Shown here: piece after piece, positions 57,727-64,000 of the stretch
Layout: the number at the start of each line of letters is the position of its first letter
Numbering within the stretch: position 1 is the stretch's first letter
Origin: Gammaproteobacteria bacterium
GTDB taxonomy: Bacteria > Pseudomonadota > Gammaproteobacteria > JAKEHO01
Assembly (NCBI GenBank): GCA_027296625.1
Contig: JAPUIX010000107.1
Coordinates: forward strand, 1-64,000
Length of the DNA stretch: 64,000 bases
Reading direction: 5' to 3'
Translations under genes and position numbers: made by a program
Notes under the pieces: model-generated
The model's input: only the letters and a program-made list of their open reading frames with translations
Databases searched by the model: none
Told to the model about the DNA's origin: nothing

Positions 57727-57847
57727 TTCAATTTCGTAAATTCAATTCTCAGCAGATGACGCATTTGCGATCGGTTCACAGTGTTTGTTGGGGCAGAAGG
57801 TAGTTGGACCATCTTTTGTCTGCCTGGCTTTTCCGAGGGCGATTGTC

Positions 57848-58729
57848 TCAGTTACGAATGACCCCTAACATCGCTGCCATGACCCGCACCTTCTCGCGTA
57901 ATGATTGGCGGGGTGGATCAGCTGCGTTGTGATGTAACACCAAGAGCGTTTGATCGTCCTCTGCCGGGCGCCCAGACCGGTAAGCTGTCACACTCTCAAG
58001 TACCATGTGGCTGATCTTATCCGGCTCGGCCACATTCAATTCGCTAACCAACGCGAGTAATCCCTGTTCGCCGAGCGGCTGGCCATTCAGATTGGTCGCA
58101 TCCGTTAGCGCATCGGTGTATATCAGCACGAGATCACCCTTATCCAATTTCACCGCAAATTGCACATAATCGGTGGGCTCAATCACACCCAGTGGCAGGT
58201 TGACCGTGGTTTCGGGCTCTTGTAGCACAGCGTGGTCCAACAGCTCCCAACTTTGGGAACGGGCGCGGTACCATAGCGGCCGTGGATGGCCGGCATTGCA
58301 GATAATGAGGTGATCGGTGGGGGCAAAATACGTGGTTAGTAGGACCGTGGCAAAAGCGCCGGCTTTGCTGAGCTTGGAAAACTCTTGATTAAGCGCTTGA
58401 GCAAATCGGGTTTGGTCGAGCGTATTGATGTGCTTTCGCATGAGTTTGCGAAGTCGCAAAGCAAGCGCCCCAACGCCCGCGCCGTGACCAGCGATGTCGG
58501 CGACAGCAAAACGGGAGATCTTACCCGCCCCGCACATGGATATGTAATGGAGATCGCCGCCTTCGAGGTTCCCCTCAAACGGCTCCGCGAAGATCCAGGC
58601 ATCGATCCCCGGTACCGAAAAGGCGTTATTGATCCGTTGGTTGCCGCCCCAGACCTCCATGCACTGAAGGGAATGTACGGTGGGGCCTTGGTGTGTGACA
58701 GATCGCATTAGCGAATGAGGGGAACGCAT
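57848..58729 (-). CDS. SpoIIE/RsbU-type protein phosphatase
   Basis: The 293-residue protein is a PP2C-like phosphatase with an N-terminal M-E-V-W-G-G-N segment and the SpoIIE core. Metal-binding motifs are seen: G-G-D-L-H-Y near 57, V-A-D-I-A-G-H-G near 78, N-A-G-H-P-R-P-L-W near 144 and Y-T-D-A-L-T-D-A near 220. It has no fused receiver or PAS domain, so a partner must supply the input. No anti-sigma factor or anti-anti-sigma gene lies beside it. It is divergent from the FAD oxidoreductase gene. Confidence 0.87.
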   Translation of the reverse strand: MRSPHSLMRSVTHQGPTVHSLQCMEVWGGNQRINNAFSVPGIDAWIFAEPFEGNLEGGDLHYISMCGAGKISRFAVADIAGHGAGVGALALRLRKLMRKHINTLDQTRFAQALNQEFSKLSKAGAFATVLLTTYFAPTDHLIICNAGHPRPLWYRARSQSWELLDHAVLQEPETTVNLPLGVIEPTDYVQFAVKLDKGDLVLIYTDALTDATNLNGQPLGEQGLLALVSELNVAEPDKISHMVLESVTAYRSGRPAEDDQTLLVLHHNAADPPRQSLREKVRVMAAMLGVIRN

Positions 58730-58915
58730 GATGTATTTTGCTGCACTTTTAACGAGACTAGGAGATTTTCAACCGATGAGCAAGACGAGCCACCGACGCC
58801 GATTTGGAGAGCCCGGCGTTTCTTGTCATTCACGGTGCCTAGCCGGTGTTTGAAAAACAGGGTGCGCACGATCTAGTCTGTAGGTATAAAAAGCACGCCA
58901 TCCTCAGGAGGGGCC

Positions 58916-60295
58916 ATGGCAGAAAGATACGATGCGATTATCATCGGTGCCGGTCAGTCTGGGCCGTCGCTGGCCGCCAGATTAACACAGGAGGGGCTGA
59001 AGGCGGCTATCATTGAACGCAAGCTTTTCGGTGGTACCTGCGTAAATGTCGGTTGTATCCCCACCAAGACCTTGGTAGCAAGTGCCCGTGCCGCTTATGT
59101 CGCGCGCCGTGGCGCGGATTTTGGCGTCATAATCAACGGGGCAATCGAAGTTGACATGAAACGAGTCAAGACGCGCAAGGATGGGGTGGTACGGGAGTCC
59201 AATGAGGGCGTCGCAACGTGGCTGAAGACCATGACTAACCTCACGGTGTACGAGGGTCATGCACGATTTGAAAGTCCCAACACGGTCCGGGTCAATGGAC
59301 AATTGCTCGAGGCTGAATGGATATTCATCAACGTTGGGGCAAGGGCTTTTATTCCAGACATGCCGGGACTGAATGAAATTGATTATCTGACCAACTCGAG
59401 CATGATGGAAGTCGATTTTATACCGGAGCATTTGCTCGTTATTGGCGGGAGTTATATTGGGTTGGAGTTTGCCCAAATGTATCGCCGCTTCGGCAGTCGG
59501 GTTACGGTCGTGGAAAAGAGAGAGCATCTGATTGCACGTGACGACGAGGACATATCCGAAGCGGTTAAGGAGATCCTAGAACACGAAGGCATCGATATCC
59601 GCCTTAATGCGGACTGTATCAGGGTAGAAAAACGCGGCGATGGGGTGGCAGTTGGGCTCTCTAGAGAAGGGCGCTCAGAAGCAATCGTCGGATCCCACCT
59701 CCTGCTAGCGGTCGGTCGCCGCCCCAATACCGATGACTTGGGTCTTAAGGAGGCGGGTATTGAGACAGACGAACGGGGGTTTATCGTGGTGGATGACTAT
59801 CTAAAGACTAACATACCTGCTGTTTGGGTAACGGGTGATGCAAACGGTCGCGGCGCGTTTACCCATACTTCGTACAATGACTACGAAACTCTCGCTGCCA
59901 ATCTCTTCGATAATGATCACCGACGGGTGAGCGACCGCATTACCGCCTACGCGCTCTACATCGACCCGCCCCTTGGGCGCGCCGGCATGACAGAACGTGA
60001 AGTACGAGTATCGGGACGCAAGGCGGTTATTGGCAAGATGATGATGAACCGCGTCGGTCGCGCTAAAGAGCGCAGTGAAACCCAGGGATTTATGAAGATA
60101 TTGATCGATGCGGAGACTGAGAGAATCCTTGGAGCAGCGATTCTAGGCATCGGCGGTGACGAGATCATCCATTCCGTGCTGGATGTGATGTACGCCGACG
60201 CGCCTTATACAGTAATTCAACGTGCGATGCACATCCATCCCACCGTGACGGAACTGATTCCGACTATGCTGGGTGATCTTAAGCCCTTGCAGTAA
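58916..60295 (+). CDS. Flavin-dependent pyridine nucleotide-disulfide oxidoreductase
   Basis: The 459-residue protein has the FAD motif G-A-G-Q-S-G at the N-terminus, the redox pair C-V-N-V-G-C (near 41-46), an NAD(P) fold with G-G-S-Y-I-G-L-E, the T-G-D-A-N-G segment, and the C-terminal H-I-H-P-T-V-T-E-L active site. It resembles MerA-like class I enzymes but lacks the C-terminal vicinal cysteines and any heavy-metal domain, so mercuric reductase is unlikely. The substrate is unknown. CAGGAGGGG is a strong ribosome site. Confidence 0.88.
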   Translation: MAERYDAIIIGAGQSGPSLAARLTQEGLKAAIIERKLFGGTCVNVGCIPTKTLVASARAAYVARRGADFGVIINGAIEVDMKRVKTRKDGVVRESNEGVATWLKTMTNLTVYEGHARFESPNTVRVNGQLLEAEWIFINVGARAFIPDMPGLNEIDYLTNSSMMEVDFIPEHLLVIGGSYIGLEFAQMYRRFGSRVTVVEKREHLIARDDEDISEAVKEILEHEGIDIRLNADCIRVEKRGDGVAVGLSREGRSEAIVGSHLLLAVGRRPNTDDLGLKEAGIETDERGFIVVDDYLKTNIPAVWVTGDANGRGAFTHTSYNDYETLAANLFDNDHRRVSDRITAYALYIDPPLGRAGMTEREVRVSGRKAVIGKMMMNRVGRAKERSETQGFMKILIDAETERILGAAILGIGGDEIIHSVLDVMYADAPYTVIQRAMHIHPTVTELIPTMLGDLKPLQ

Positions 60296-60308
60296 GGGGA
60301 GCTTTTTT
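60281..60308 (+). terminator. Terminator overlapping the stop codon of the oxidoreductase gene
   Basis: AAGC-CCTT at 60281-60288 can pair with AAGG(GGA)GCTT at 60294-60304, with a small bulge, and is followed by TTTTTT. The stem begins before the TAA stop at 60293-60295. The U-run and position support a Rho-independent terminator. Confidence 0.55.
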
Positions 60309-60397
60309 GTTTCACGCATTTGTATCGGCAGTTCGAATGGCTCTCGTGCAGAAGGCACTCAATGGTCTCGGTAAGTGACACAGGATATGACACAACG

Positions 60398-60979
60398 ATG
60401 AAACGAATCTGTGTTTTCCTGGGCTCAAATCCCGGCATCCGAGCTGCGTACGTTGATGCGGCGCGGGATCTCGGCCGTGAGCTTGCGCGCCGGGAACTCA
60501 CGCTCGTTTACGGTGGTGGGAGTGTCGGCCTCATGGGCGAGTTAGCCACTGCCGTCCTTGCGGAAGGAGGTGACGTGATAGGCATTATCCCGGAGGCACT
60601 GATAGAGAAGGAGGGCAGCCAAATAGGGATTCACGATCTGCGGGTGGTGGCTTCCATGCATGATCGTAAGGCGCAGATGTCAGAACTGGCCGATGGCTTC
60701 GTCGTTCTCCCTGGTGGGATCGGGACGCTCGAAGAATTTTTTGAAATCCTAACCTGGGCGCAGCTCGGTTTTCATAGGAAACCTTGCGGTGTGCTTAATA
60801 CTTGTAACTTCTACGAGGGCCTGATCCAATTTCTTGACCATGTTGTCACGCAAGGTTTTCTTAACGAGGAGCATCGGTCAATGTTGCTCGTTGGGGAAAC
60901 AGCGACGGAGCTTCTTACCAAATTCATGTCATACCAATCGCCACCGGTGAAAAGGTGGATTAGCCGGCAGCAGATCTAA
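60398..60979 (+). CDS. LOG-family (TIGR00730) phosphoribohydrolase-like protein
   Basis: The 193-residue Rossmann protein has the LOG motifs G-G-G-S-V-G-L-M-G near 41-49 and P-G-G-I-G-T-L-E-E near 106-114. Characterised members release free cytokinin bases from riboside 5'-monophosphates, and bacterial ones also cleave AMP to adenine and ribose 5-phosphate. The ATG at 60398 begins M-K-R-I-C-V-F as family members do; the upstream frame to 60320 is not conserved-looking. It follows the oxidoreductase terminator by about 90 bases. Confidence 0.9.
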   Translation: MKRICVFLGSNPGIRAAYVDAARDLGRELARRELTLVYGGGSVGLMGELATAVLAEGGDVIGIIPEALIEKEGSQIGIHDLRVVASMHDRKAQMSELADGFVVLPGGIGTLEEFFEILTWAQLGFHRKPCGVLNTCNFYEGLIQFLDHVVTQGFLNEEHRSMLLVGETATELLTKFMSYQSPPVKRWISRQQI

Positions 60980-61112
60980 CGGTGCTTTGCGCGATCGCTC
61001 TTGTGGGCCGTGGCACAAAGGGACAAAGGCACAATGCGTGTTCATCACATTCCGTGAACACGATCGCGGTCTATTGCGTTCTTAATATTTTCTCGTTCCT
61101 AACGCTTGGCCA

Positions 61113-61706
61113 ATGATGAGGAAGAATGCGTACCTTTTGATATTGTTGCTTATCGCAGCAGCAAATAGCGCCACGGCCGACTATGATGCTGGCCTGAACG
61201 CCTATAGGGCTGGTAACTATGACGTCGCCTTGGCGGAATTCAGAGGGTTAGCTGAAGCCGGTGATCCAAAGGCTCAGTATGCGCTTGGCCTAATGTATGC
61301 AAAAGGCCAGGGGGTCAGCCAGGACTACGGTGAGACTCTAAGCTGGTATCTGAAGTCTGCCCGGCAAGGTTATAGTGCAGCTCAGAACAACCTTGGCCTC
61401 ATGCACGCAAAAGGTCACGGTGTTCCGAAGGACTATCAGGAGGCAATAAGGTGGTATTTAAGAGCCGCCCGTCAAGGGTACAGCAAAGCCCAGAATAGCC
61501 TTGCTCTGTTGTACGTCAACGGCCAAGGTGTTGATCAGGACTATATACAAGCCTATGCGTGGTTCAATGTGGCTGCGAAACATGGGCATGCCATCGCGAA
61601 AAGGAATCGCGACGCGCTGGGAAAGAAAATGACTGCGTCGCAGCGTCGCGAGGCTAGGAAGCTCTCTAAAGGAATCTTGGCGAAATATGAAAATAACTCA
61701 GATTAG
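61113..61706 (+). CDS. Exported Sel1-repeat protein
   Basis: The 197-residue precursor has a signal peptide ending near T-A-D and about four Sel1/TPR-like repeats, for example A-Q-Y-A-L-G-L-M-Y-A-K-G-Q-G-V and A-Q-N-N-L-G-L-M-H-A-K-G-H-G-V. Sel1 repeats are protein-binding scaffolds. The C-terminal region is basic, with A-S-Q-R-R-E-A-R-K-L. No partner is apparent. It stands alone, and no terminator was assigned in the gap before the next gene. Confidence 0.87.
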   Translation: MMRKNAYLLILLLIAAANSATADYDAGLNAYRAGNYDVALAEFRGLAEAGDPKAQYALGLMYAKGQGVSQDYGETLSWYLKSARQGYSAAQNNLGLMHAKGHGVPKDYQEAIRWYLRAARQGYSKAQNSLALLYVNGQGVDQDYIQAYAWFNVAAKHGHAIAKRNRDALGKKMTASQRREARKLSKGILAKYENNSD

Positions 61707-61824
61707 AATCGTTACAGTGACGTCCAGTGTCGTCAAACATACCTTTTCCCGACAGGTGAAGGTGCGCGGAGTACCGTAGATCCGCTACACCAACCTACTT
61801 CTGAAACTGTGCTTGTATTTATTG

Positions 61825-62214
61825 CTACTGTTCATGGCGAGTACGTTGATCTTTTTCGCCCCATACAAATTGAAGGCGTGGACCGAGATCAATACGAATG
61901 TGCCCTGAGATGAACCGTGCAGGGAACAGATCAGTACCGACCATATATACGAGAATCATAGCAAAACACATGCCCACGTAGACGAATACGAGGGGGAACA
62001 AATACCACGTTCCTAGTCTCGCCATGTCCAGCAATAAGGCCAAGCTGCTATAGACGCCTAGTAATATCACGAGATAGGCCGGAACCTTCCAAAGCCACTG
62101 GATCAGACTGCTACTTTTCGCGGCTGACTTTGCACCCGTTGAATGAACCCACAGTTTAATTAAGTAACTTGCGGCCACCAGCGCAGAGATATATATCCAA
62201 GTTTGTAAGAACAC
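61825..62214 (-). CDS. Small membrane protein of unknown function
   Basis: The 129-residue protein has about three hydrophobic segments, near 5-24, 42-63 and 69-94, and a hydrophilic C-terminal tail. No family is recognised. It is divergent from the GGDEF gene. The ATG at 62214 has no strong ribosome site. Confidence 0.55.
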   Translation of the reverse strand: MFLQTWIYISALVAASYLIKLWVHSTGAKSAAKSSSLIQWLWKVPAYLVILLGVYSSLALLLDMARLGTWYLFPLVFVYVGMCFAMILVYMVGTDLFPARFISGHIRIDLGPRLQFVWGEKDQRTRHEQ

Positions 62215-62600
62215 GGTTTAGCCCCCCAAGATCAAGTGAAGATATCTGTTTAAGCATAGTCGCTAAACCAGTGCGTTGCTATAACCGTGGCGCACAAGCA
62301 GGGCTCTTTAAGCTCATGTGAGATCGGTGAAATGGATGGTCGACGTAAGATGTGCTATCTCGCATCGTACGGAGACAACTTTATAATTTTCCATCAGGGA
62401 GACATTATGAGCAGTTTCGGATCTCAGACTGCATTGAAAACTGATCTATCCTGTCTAATACTTAACTTTAGCTTCTTGGAGTCGCGAGACCTTGGAACTA
62501 ATCGAGGCTGGTATCTATAAAAATATAATCTAAGGAAGGTACCCGGCAACTGCCAGCTTGAATCGTTTTGGCTACATACGTTGGATGATATATCTGGAGT
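62215..62600. other. Non-coding gap upstream of the Rossmann-GGDEF gene
   Basis: The gap between two divergent genes is A/T-rich in places. TATAAT occurs at 62524-62529, but no -35 at standard spacing is seen. A small frame at 62407-62520 (37 codons) has a GGGAG five bases ahead but no homology is recognisable; it is not called as a gene. Confidence 0.45.
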
Positions 62601-62603
62601 GTG

Positions 62604-63671
62604 ATGAAGAGAAATCCGTACAAGATGAGTCGGAAGTCGATTACTCAAGACGCGGTTAAGGTTGGGATCATTGGCGCCGGCAGGGGAGGATACGGATTGC
62701 TGCGGGTCCTAAAAGATATCCCCGAAGTCGTGGTCGTTGGGATTTGCGATGTTAACCCTGCTGCGCCCGGTTTCACTGAAGCAAAACAGTTATCCATCCC
62801 TACATATTTAGATCTTGAAGTGATGTTGCGCGAGCAGCCTATGCACTGGTTGATTAATGTTACGCATAAGTCCCTCACCCAACGCCATATTTTGAGCCAG
62901 GCGCTTAACGATGTGACGGTAATCGATGGACATATTGCTGAATTGATTTGGCTTATTCTTTCGACCATCTACAATCAGATCCATCTTGACGAAGCGAACA
63001 AGCGGTCCTCGCAAAAACATATAAAGGTCCTGTACATGTTGGCGTGGGATATTATTCGGCAGGTTGTTAATGTTGGACAACCACTCCAAACTGAGTTGGC
63101 AAATATCGCTTTCCAAGATCCGCTGACTGGTCTGTATAGTCGGCGTATCTTTATACAATTTTTAAATCGAGAAATCAGTGGTGCGATCCGTCATGGGCAG
63201 CCGCTCGCTTTGGCGATTATTGATATTGATTATTTCAAGTCTGTCAACGACCGATTCGGACATGATTCAGGGGATCAAGTATTGAGAGAATTTGCGGAAC
63301 TTCTTGACGACTCGCATCGAAGGAGCGACTTAGTGGCGCGCTACGGAGGAGAAGAGTTTATCGCCGTACTTCCAAACACCAATATTGAAGCGGCATGCAT
63401 CTGGGCAGAACAGTTCCGGAAACGGATTGAGACAAGGTTACGGACGCCAGAAGGGTCACCTATAACAGTGAGCATTGGTGTTGCGACTTATGATCCGGAC
63501 TCTGATCCAGCGAGTGCGCAGAAAGTTGAGGGTACCGCGATCCCGGATATTAAAAAAGCGCTGTTGGGGAACGCTGATCAGGCTCTGTACGAAGCCAAGG
63601 GGAGCGGGAGGAATCGAATTACGGCTTTTTCACCTGCAACAGGGAGGACAGGCCGAAGTCTCAAGAATTAG
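62604..63671 (+). CDS. Rossmann-domain diguanylate cyclase (GGDEF) fusion
   Basis: The 355-residue protein joins two domains. The N-terminal part (about 18-128) is a NAD(P)-binding-like Rossmann fold: V-G-I-I-G-A-G-R-G-G-Y-G is the glycine-rich turn, and an Asp follows the second strand (G-I-C-D-V-N-P), suggesting preference for NAD over NADP. A helical linker (about 130-165) leads to a GGDEF domain with D-P-L-T-G-L-Y-S-R-R, I-D-I-D-Y-F-K, the active motif G-G-E-E-F at about 248-252 and an RxxD I-site (R-R-S-D) exactly five residues ahead. The catalytic and product-inhibition sites are thus intact. No membrane helix is seen, so it is cytoplasmic. GTG 62601 is an alternative start. Confidence 0.85.
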   Translation: MKRNPYKMSRKSITQDAVKVGIIGAGRGGYGLLRVLKDIPEVVVVGICDVNPAAPGFTEAKQLSIPTYLDLEVMLREQPMHWLINVTHKSLTQRHILSQALNDVTVIDGHIAELIWLILSTIYNQIHLDEANKRSSQKHIKVLYMLAWDIIRQVVNVGQPLQTELANIAFQDPLTGLYSRRIFIQFLNREISGAIRHGQPLALAIIDIDYFKSVNDRFGHDSGDQVLREFAELLDDSHRRSDLVARYGGEEFIAVLPNTNIEAACIWAEQFRKRIETRLRTPEGSPITVSIGVATYDPDSDPASAQKVEGTAIPDIKKALLGNADQALYEAKGSGRNRITAFSPATGRTGRSLKN

Positions 63672-63761
63672 ATGAGACGATTAGGATCGCTCGCCTGCTG
63701 CAATGTTGACCCTCTCAAGGAGTGGGCCCCATGTATTGGCTAGGGTCCATGCGGTTAGCGA

Positions 63762-63848
63762 TGGTGCCGAGAGAGAGACTCGAACTCTCACGGGGTTACC
63801 CCCACCAGATTTTGAGTCTGGCGCGTCTACCAGTTCCGCCATCTCGGC
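63762..63848 (-). tRNA. tRNA-Leu (anticodon CAA)
   Basis: On the minus strand an 87-nt class II tRNA is seen: acceptor GCCGAGA with TCTCGGC, anticodon stem CCAGA/TCTGG around loop CTCAAAA with anticodon CAA, a long variable arm, T-arm GTTCGAGTC, discriminator A and encoded CCA. The long variable arm fits leucine. No att-site duplication was noted beside it. Confidence 0.96.
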
Positions 63849-64000
63849 ACGATGCGGTGTGTCTGATGAAGCGGTAAGTATAGGGAATCACGGTCGCTCG
63901 TAAAACTAAAGGCTTACTGCGCCGTAGAGGTTGACGAGCGGACGTGGCGATTGGCACGCTTTATCCGCGTCTTGTGGATTCGGCTGAGTTCTTTGTTAAT

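Noticed and set aside
58916-60295. Mercuric reductase (merA)
   Set aside because: No C-terminal vicinal cysteines, no heavy-metal domain and no mer genes nearby.
62407-62520. 37-codon frame with a GGGAG ahead of its ATG
   Set aside because: Too short for any test by eye and no recognisable pattern; kept as a note within the gap entry only.
1-64000. CRISPR array, insertion sequence or replication origin
   Set aside because: No regularly spaced repeats, transposase-like frames, terminal inverted repeats or DnaA-box clusters were noticed on either strand.

Overview
The window reads as a chromosomal segment of a gammaproteobacterium. The evidence is gene order: lolB-ispE-tRNA(Gln)-prs-rplY-pth-ychF, gcvR-bcp beside dapA-bamC, der-bamB-yfgM-hisS-rodZ-pilF-rlmN-ndk, valS-(small gene)-holC-pepA divergent from lptF-lptG, and pcnB-folK-panBCD are all blocks known from that class. 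Base composition looks near 50% G+C by eye. No insertion sequence, prophage, integrase, CRISPR array or rRNA was seen. The genus cannot be named from the sequence alone.

Layout: 0.3-7.9 kb (+) holds envelope, isoprenoid and translation genes, then a gamma-glutamylcyclotransferase-like protein, a class II aldolase, a small membrane protein and a YajG-type lipoprotein. 8.0-14.5 kb (-) is an rpe-gph-trpE-trpG-trpD-trpC cluster ending in an exported beta-propeller (SMP-30-like) gene. 14.7-18.6 kb holds membrane proteins (CopD-like, TauE-like, AI-2E family) around queG. 18.7-21.2 kb (-) has PIN-PhoH, bcp and gcvR; 21.4-23.5 kb (+) has dapA-bamC. 23.5-31.6 kb (-) is the der...ndk block, without ispG at its usual place between rodZ and hisS.

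31.9-39.1 kb (-) is the most striking module: a single-direction Fe-S cluster operon iscR-iscA-sufB-sufC-sufD-sufS-sufU-sufT-Rieske ferredoxin. A near-consensus IscR type 1 operator lies just upstream of iscR, and cysE (cysteine synthesis) lies beyond it. The operon joins an Isc-type regulator and A-type carrier to a Suf machine with a Gram-positive-style SufU.

39.3-48.1 kb carries cysE, valS, a small acidic protein, holC, pepA and divergent lptFG. 48.1-51.4 kb is looser: an RDD protein, a secreted alpha/beta hydrolase and a SYLF-domain protein, with long non-coding gaps. 51.4-56.2 kb holds tRNA-Glu, pcnB, folK, a deoxynucleoside kinase and panBCD. 56.5-64 kb is accessory: a paired CxxCxGxG mini-protein, a CinA N-domain protein, a SpoIIE-type phosphatase, a flavin disulfide oxidoreductase, a LOG-family enzyme, a Sel1-repeat protein, a small membrane protein, and a protein that joins an NAD-binding-like Rossmann domain to a complete GGDEF domain. 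tRNA-Leu closes the window.

The best leads for something undescribed are the Rossmann-GGDEF fusion (possible redox or ligand control of c-di-GMP synthesis), the hybrid Isc/Suf operon, and the exported propeller gene tied to the tryptophan operon. None can be called novel without database searches.
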